This document shows, in pieces, positions 59,873-64,000 of a DNA stretch of 64,000 bases. The position numbers and the translations under genes are program-made. Source of the stretch: Cellvibrio sp. (lineage in GTDB: Bacteria; Pseudomonadota; Gammaproteobacteria; Pseudomonadales; Cellvibrionaceae); NCBI GenBank assembly GCA_016712405.1, contig JADJRD010000014.1:372001-436000 (forward strand). Direction: 5' to 3'. How positions within the stretch are numbered: the stretch's first letter is position 1; every line of letters starts with the position of its first letter. Below the pieces are notes generated by a model. That model made no database searches. It was not told the origin of the DNA and saw only the letters and a list, made by a program, of their open reading frames with translations.

Positions 59873-62038
59873 ATGGCTGCTACATTTTCCTTGAGGTCAA
59901 GTATGCGAATTTTATTTGTTGTGGCGTTAAGTTTAGTTACCCCTTTGACAATTGCATCCACATTGACAAAAGTTGATGTGTCCCAGTTGCCTGGAGACAA
60001 GTTTGAGCTCCGTATGTCGTTTGATGAAACTCCGCCAGAGCCGAAAGGTTACACAATTGAGAAGCCAGCACGGATTGTATTGGATTTTGCGGATGTAGAC
60101 TCTTCTGTTAAAGACAGGCGAATTCCATTGGCTGTTCCTAATGGTCAGAGTGCAATGGTTTTAACCAGTGATGGTCGAACACGTTTAATTATCAACTTGG
60201 ATAATCTGACTCCTTATTCTTCTCGTGTAGACGGAGATGGTTATATCGTTGAAATTGGTAGTGCGGGAGCTGATGCAGCTGACGAGGCAAAAGTCGCAAT
60301 TTCGAATCAAATTGAGACGAGTTCAAGTGCGGGTCATCCAGAAATTAACAACATAGATTTTCGTCGTGGTGAGTTAGGTGAAGGCCGTATTGTTTTAAAG
60401 CTTAGCAATACCAAAGTTTCCGCTAATCTTGTTGAGACTGGTTCTGGAGTTCGTTTGACTTTTAAAAATGCTTGGATAGATCAAAGCTTGAGAAGAAGAC
60501 TGGATGTGCTGGATTTCGCTACGCCCGTATCGGTTATTTCATCAAACCAAGAAGGTGATAATGTTATTTTCAATATTGCTGCCTCCGGCGATTTTGATTA
60601 TCTCGCATATCAAACCGACAATGAGTATGTGGTTAGTGTTAAGCCGCTTACTGAACGTGAAAAGGCTGAGAAAAAGAAAGAATTTTCATATACAGGCAAT
60701 AAGTTATCTCTCGATTTCCAAGATATTGAAGTAAGGGCTGTGTTACAAATTATTGCAGATTTTACTAACTTGAATTTAGTGGCGAGTGACACAGTGAATG
60801 GGCGGATTACATTGCGTTTGCAAAGTGTGCCTTGGGATCAAGCTTTGGATTTGGTGTTAAAGACTAAAGGCTTGGACAAGCGCTTGAGTGGCAATGTGAT
60901 GATGGTGGCGCCTGCAGCTGAGATTGCGGAGCGCGAGCGTCGAGAAATCGAAACTAAAAAGCAATTGGAAGAACTTGCGCCACTACGTACCGAGTACATC
61001 CGAGTGAGATATGCCAATGCTAAGGATATGTTCTCACTTTTTGCTGGTGGGGGTAAAGGTAAGGGTGGCGGTGGCGGTGGCGGTGGTCAGGCCAGCCTTA
61101 CAACCCAAAGTGTATTGTCGGAACGGGGGTCAGGCACAGTAGATGAACGAACCAATTCAATTATTATTACTGATACATCTGAAAGAATTGAAGCATTTAA
61201 GCGTTTGGTTGATCAAATTGATATTCCAATTCGACAAGTAATGATTGAGGCAAGAATTGTAGTTGCTAACAACAATTTCCAACGGGAATTGGGTATTCGA
61301 TGGGGCGGGATGAGCTTTTATCGAGATAACAATGCAACGGTCGATATTGTTGGTTCTCAAGAGGCGCTAGATACAGCGAACGGTAATGGCGATAGCCCTT
61401 CACAGTTCTTCGACAATTTAGCCACTGGGCAGGATGCTACAATAGATTTGACAGCAAATGATATGGTCGATTTAGCTACTACGGGCACGCCAGCGGGTAG
61501 TGCAGCTGTAGGAATCCTTACTGACAATGCTTACTTGGATTTGGAATTAACGGCACTTGAAAATACAGGTTATGCTGAGATTGTTTCCCAGCCAAAAGTA
61601 ATTACTAGCGATAAGCAAACAGCCTCTATTCGATCAGGTAAAGAAATTGCCTATCAAGAAGCTTCTGCAAGTGGCGCTACATCAACATCTTTCAAAGAGG
61701 CTGTTTTGTTGCTCGAGGTTACACCTCAGATTACACCTGACAATAGAATTATTATGGATTTGTCTGTTTCCAAAGATGCATTGAGCGCGGTAGTGAATGG
61801 TGTGCCGACTATAGATGTAACTCGTTTGGATACAAAAGTGCTTGTTAACAATGGTCAGACGGTTGTATTAGGTGGTGTATTCAGTGTGGACACTGCAAAG
61901 AGTGAGAATAAGGTACCTGTTCTTGGTGATATTCCATTTTTGGGTCGCTTATTCAAGCGTACATTGACTAGAACAGACAAGTCCGAGTTGTTAATCTTCA
62001 TTACTCCTCGCTTAATGGCAGAGTCTCTCGATAAATAA
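59873..62038 (+). CDS. pilQ: Type IV pilus secretin PilQ
   Basis: A 721-residue outer-membrane secretin, the exit pore of the pilus. It has a signal peptide, two AMIN domains ('FELRMSFDETPPEPKGYTIE', then 'GRIVLKLSNTKVSANLVETG'), N0/N1 domains ('LSLDFQDIEVRAVLQIIADF', 'RTEYIRVRYANAKDMFSLF') and the C-terminal secretin pore ('VIVANNNFQREL' region, 'NTGYAEIVSQPKVIT', 'VLGDIPFLGRLFKRT'). A glycine-rich linker of about 20 residues (around 394-410, many GGT/GGC codons) precedes the pore domain. The stop overlaps the aroK start. Confidence 0.96.
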   Translation: MAATFSLRSSMRILFVVALSLVTPLTIASTLTKVDVSQLPGDKFELRMSFDETPPEPKGYTIEKPARIVLDFADVDSSVKDRRIPLAVPNGQSAMVLTSDGRTRLIINLDNLTPYSSRVDGDGYIVEIGSAGADAADEAKVAISNQIETSSSAGHPEINNIDFRRGELGEGRIVLKLSNTKVSANLVETGSGVRLTFKNAWIDQSLRRRLDVLDFATPVSVISSNQEGDNVIFNIAASGDFDYLAYQTDNEYVVSVKPLTEREKAEKKKEFSYTGNKLSLDFQDIEVRAVLQIIADFTNLNLVASDTVNGRITLRLQSVPWDQALDLVLKTKGLDKRLSGNVMMVAPAAEIAERERREIETKKQLEELAPLRTEYIRVRYANAKDMFSLFAGGGKGKGGGGGGGGQASLTTQSVLSERGSGTVDERTNSIIITDTSERIEAFKRLVDQIDIPIRQVMIEARIVVANNNFQRELGIRWGGMSFYRDNNATVDIVGSQEALDTANGNGDSPSQFFDNLATGQDATIDLTANDMVDLATTGTPAGSAAVGILTDNAYLDLELTALENTGYAEIVSQPKVITSDKQTASIRSGKEIAYQEASASGATSTSFKEAVLLLEVTPQITPDNRIIMDLSVSKDALSAVVNGVPTIDVTRLDTKVLVNNGQTVVLGGVFSVDTAKSENKVPVLGDIPFLGRLFKRTLTRTDKSELLIFITPRLMAESLDK

Positions 62039-62556
62039 TGTCCAAATCGAACATTTTTCTTGTCGGCCCTATGGGGGCCGGCAAGTCGACTATAGGTCGT
62101 GTTCTGGCTTCTGAGTTAAATCGCCAATTTCGGGATACTGATCGTGTGATTGAAGATCGCACGGGTGCGGATATTCCCTGGATATTCGATATGGAAGGCG
62201 AAGTTGGATTCAGGGAGCGGGAAACGGCGGTATTAACGGATTTATGTTCAGAGTCGAATTTGGTGATCGCTACTGGTGGGGGCATTGTCTTAAAGCCTGA
62301 AAATCGTCAGATGATGAAAGATTCGGGCTATGTTTGTTATCTTACTGCCTCAACTGATCAGCTGGTCGAGCGCACGGCACGTGATAAAAAACGACCTCTG
62401 CTTCAAGTTGAAAATCCCCGCCAAAAAATTATTGATTTGCTTGCTCTTCGTGAACCTATCTATCGTGAATCAGCAGATTTTATTATCAATACCGATAAGC
62501 GCTCACCCAAAATGGTGGCTCAGGAAATTATTCGGTTAATTGAAGAGTCTCTCTAA
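62038..62556 (+). CDS. aroK: Shikimate kinase
   Basis: AroK phosphorylates shikimate in aromatic amino-acid synthesis. The 172-residue enzyme has the P-loop 'LVGPMGAGKSTIGRVLA', the substrate-binding 'FRDTDRVIEDRTGADIPWIF' (in part; Asp and Arg), 'VIATGGGIVLKPENR' and the lid 'ERTARDKKRPLLQ'. Its ATG overlaps the pilQ stop (TAATG), the widespread pilQ-aroK-aroB order of gammaproteobacteria. Confidence 0.96.
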   Translation: MSKSNIFLVGPMGAGKSTIGRVLASELNRQFRDTDRVIEDRTGADIPWIFDMEGEVGFRERETAVLTDLCSESNLVIATGGGIVLKPENRQMMKDSGYVCYLTASTDQLVERTARDKKRPLLQVENPRQKIIDLLALREPIYRESADFIINTDKRSPKMVAQEIIRLIEESL

Positions 62557-62671
62557 GTCTTTACAGTTAGCTGTTATTTCCGTTTCTTAAACTGGCCTCA
62601 ATCGTCCAAGTCCTTTATCAATGTTCACTTTGTGATAAAGTGGCGCAATCACTGTTTTCAGAGCTTATCTT

Positions 62672-63754
62672 ATGCAACTGCTTCAAGTGGAATTGGCTGA
62701 TCGTAGTTATCCAATTTGTATTGGTGATGATTTAATTTCAAATGCTGGGCTACTTAAAAAAACCATTCAGGGTCGACAAGTTTGTATAGTAACCAATTCA
62801 GTTGTTGCTCCACTCTATTTGGAAGCTTTAAAAAAAACGCTTTCTGATTATCAAATTGATCAAGTGATTTTGCCGGACGGTGAAAAATATAAAACCCTGG
62901 ATGTTTGGTCAAAAATTTTTGATACCTTGTTGTCTGCCCGTCATAACCGTTCCACCACTGTGATTGCGTTAGGTGGCGGAGTTGTGGGTGATATGGCTGG
63001 GTTTGCTGCTGCGTCCTATCAGCGTGGCGTCGATTTTATACAAATTCCCACTACATTATTGTCTATGGTGGATTCATCTGTGGGTGGTAAAACCGGAGTT
63101 AATCATCCCATGGGGAAAAATATGATTGGCGCTTTTTATCAACCGAAATTGGTGATGGCAGATATCAGTTTATTAAAAACCCTACCTGCTCGTGAGCTCT
63201 CAGCGGGGCTTGCAGAAATTATTAAATATGGGCTCATTTCTGATAGTGATTTTTTTGTGTGGCTCGAAAACAATATTGATCAACTGATGCAAGGAAATGT
63301 CGAAGCTTTAACTTATGCTGTAAAACGTTCTTGTGAAAATAAAGCGTTTGTTGTGGGTAAAGATGAGCGTGAAAGTGGATTGCGTGCAATTTTAAATTTA
63401 GGTCACACTTTTGGTCATGCGATTGAAACAGCCCAAGGTTATGGCAATTGGCTGCACGGTGAGGCTGTGGCTGCGGGGATGGTTATGGCAGCAGACTTAT
63501 CTTGGCGTCGTGGTGCGATTAGTGAGACGGATTTACAGCGTATTATTCAACTTTTGATTCGAGCTAAGTTGCCCGTTAAATCACCCGCGAATATGACAGA
63601 TGAAGAATTTCTATCTTTAATGGGCGTTGATAAAAAAGTGATGGATGGCCGCTTGCGATTAGTGTTACTGCAAGCAATGGGTAAGGCTGAAGTTACCAGC
63701 GATATAAATCTTGAGCAATTGCGCCAAACTTTTGCAGCTTGTCGTGCTGCGTAA
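62672..63754 (+). CDS. aroB: 3-Dehydroquinate synthase
   Basis: AroB forms the ring of 3-dehydroquinate using NAD and a metal. The 360-residue enzyme shows 'ILPDGEKYKTLDVWSKIF', 'TTVIALGGGVVGDMAGFAAA', 'QIPTTLLSMVDSSVGGKTGV' (in part), 'LSAGLAEIIKYGLISD' and the zinc ligands in 'NLGHTFGHAIE' and 'WLHGEAVAAGM'. The 115-base gap after aroK holds no gene. It is followed by a DamX-like gene. Confidence 0.97.
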   Translation: MQLLQVELADRSYPICIGDDLISNAGLLKKTIQGRQVCIVTNSVVAPLYLEALKKTLSDYQIDQVILPDGEKYKTLDVWSKIFDTLLSARHNRSTTVIALGGGVVGDMAGFAAASYQRGVDFIQIPTTLLSMVDSSVGGKTGVNHPMGKNMIGAFYQPKLVMADISLLKTLPARELSAGLAEIIKYGLISDSDFFVWLENNIDQLMQGNVEALTYAVKRSCENKAFVVGKDERESGLRAILNLGHTFGHAIETAQGYGNWLHGEAVAAGMVMAADLSWRRGAISETDLQRIIQLLIRAKLPVKSPANMTDEEFLSLMGVDKKVMDGRLRLVLLQAMGKAEVTSDINLEQLRQTFAACRAA

Positions 63755-63780
63755 TCAAGGTCGAGCAGATGAGGGTTATT

Positions 63781-64000
63781 ATGACACCGGATTCCCCACT
63801 ACGTGCACAAGCCGATAATCGTCTCACTGATACTGATGCGATAAATATGCAAACCAGTTTGTTTGATGCTGATCTGATTCTTTTGATGTCTCAGCAAAAG
63901 AAAATAATTCTTTGTTGAATGACTATCGTCAGCGATATGGTTTGTCAGAGGATCCATTTTCAGATGACCCAGGGTTTCCACTTTTTACCGGTGGTGGGCG
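63781..64000 (+). pseudogene. DamX/AAA-ATPase-like SPOR-associated protein, start only, frameshifted
   Basis: From ATG 63781, after a GAGGG ribosome site, the first frame encodes 'MTPDSPLRAQADNRLTD' and breaks. The next frame reads 'NDYRQRYGLSEDPFSDDPGF' and stays open to the window edge. The 'YRQRYGL..DPF' start is that of the ExeA/DamX-type ATPase genes that follow aroB in pseudomonads. Adding one T near 63873 joins the frames. As in the other broken genes, this looks like a one-base deletion in the sequence. The ATPase and SPOR parts would lie beyond the window. Confidence 0.6.

Noticed and set aside
1..64000. CRISPR arrays, tRNA, rRNA or prophage genes
   Set aside because: No regularly spaced repeats, cloverleaf-type sequences, rRNA sequence or phage structural genes could be identified by eye.

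Overview
This window is a chromosomal segment of a gammaproteobacterium, most probably a Cellvibrio-like member of the Cellvibrionaceae. The evidence is pseudomonad-type gene order (pilG-H-I-J-K-chpA-B-C; gshB-tonB-algH-ruvX; hslVU; priA; rpmE; ponA; pilMNOPQ-aroK-aroB) in AT-richer DNA, with many envelope and lipoprotein genes and a carbohydrate-esterase-like lipoprotein. The genus is inferred from gene content and order only.

Layout. 1-3.4 kb: an RNA methyltransferase fragment, an RmlD-like protein, a flavoprotein and an aldo/keto reductase. 3.4-6.2 kb: a ParDE toxin-antitoxin pair joined to hisI-hisE-tatABC. 6.2-12.9 kb: a lipid A-type acyltransferase, an alpha/beta hydrolase with a beta-helix-like tail, and a three-gene set (retropepsin-like lipoprotein, inactive transglutaminase/7TM protein, RimK-like ATP-grasp ligase). 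13-18.4 kb: a glycosyltransferase, ceramidase-like membrane protein, methyltransferase and alpha/alpha-toroid protein, then rsmE. 18.4-21 kb: a LemA/GIDE membrane set and a lipoprotein. 21-33.6 kb: the complete Pil-Chp chemosensory cluster for twitching motility. 33.8-40.4 kb: gshB, tonB, algH, ruvX, an NlpC/P60 lipoprotein, a DUF971 protein, a haemoglobin and hslUV behind a heat-shock-type promoter. 40.5-51.7 kb: an accessory region containing a metzincin protease with a separate prodomain-like gene, a decayed IS66 element, FemAB-like and SPOR proteins, an orphan beta-propeller gene set, an intact IS4-type element and an esterase lipoprotein. argS, usually found between priA and the SPOR gene, is absent here. 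51.7-64 kb: priA, rpmE, ponA, the pilMNOPQ alignment complex and secretin, aroK, aroB and the start of a DamX-like ATPase gene.

Sequence quality. At least six ordinary single-copy genes, and the IS66 genes, are broken by what reads as one missing base, mostly in short A/T runs; one further gene looks broken by one extra base. In each complete case, adding or removing that one base restores a continuous protein of sensible length. This pattern suggests residual indel errors in the assembly rather than mass gene decay, so the 'pseudogene' entries should be read with that in mind.

Functionally the window combines type IV pilus control (Pil-Chp) and pilus assembly (pilMNOPQ), periplasmic and envelope upkeep (Tat, PBP1A, TonB, AlgH, SPOR), stress proteolysis (HslUV) and several poorly characterised envelope gene sets. 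I saw no CRISPR array, prophage, rRNA or tRNA.
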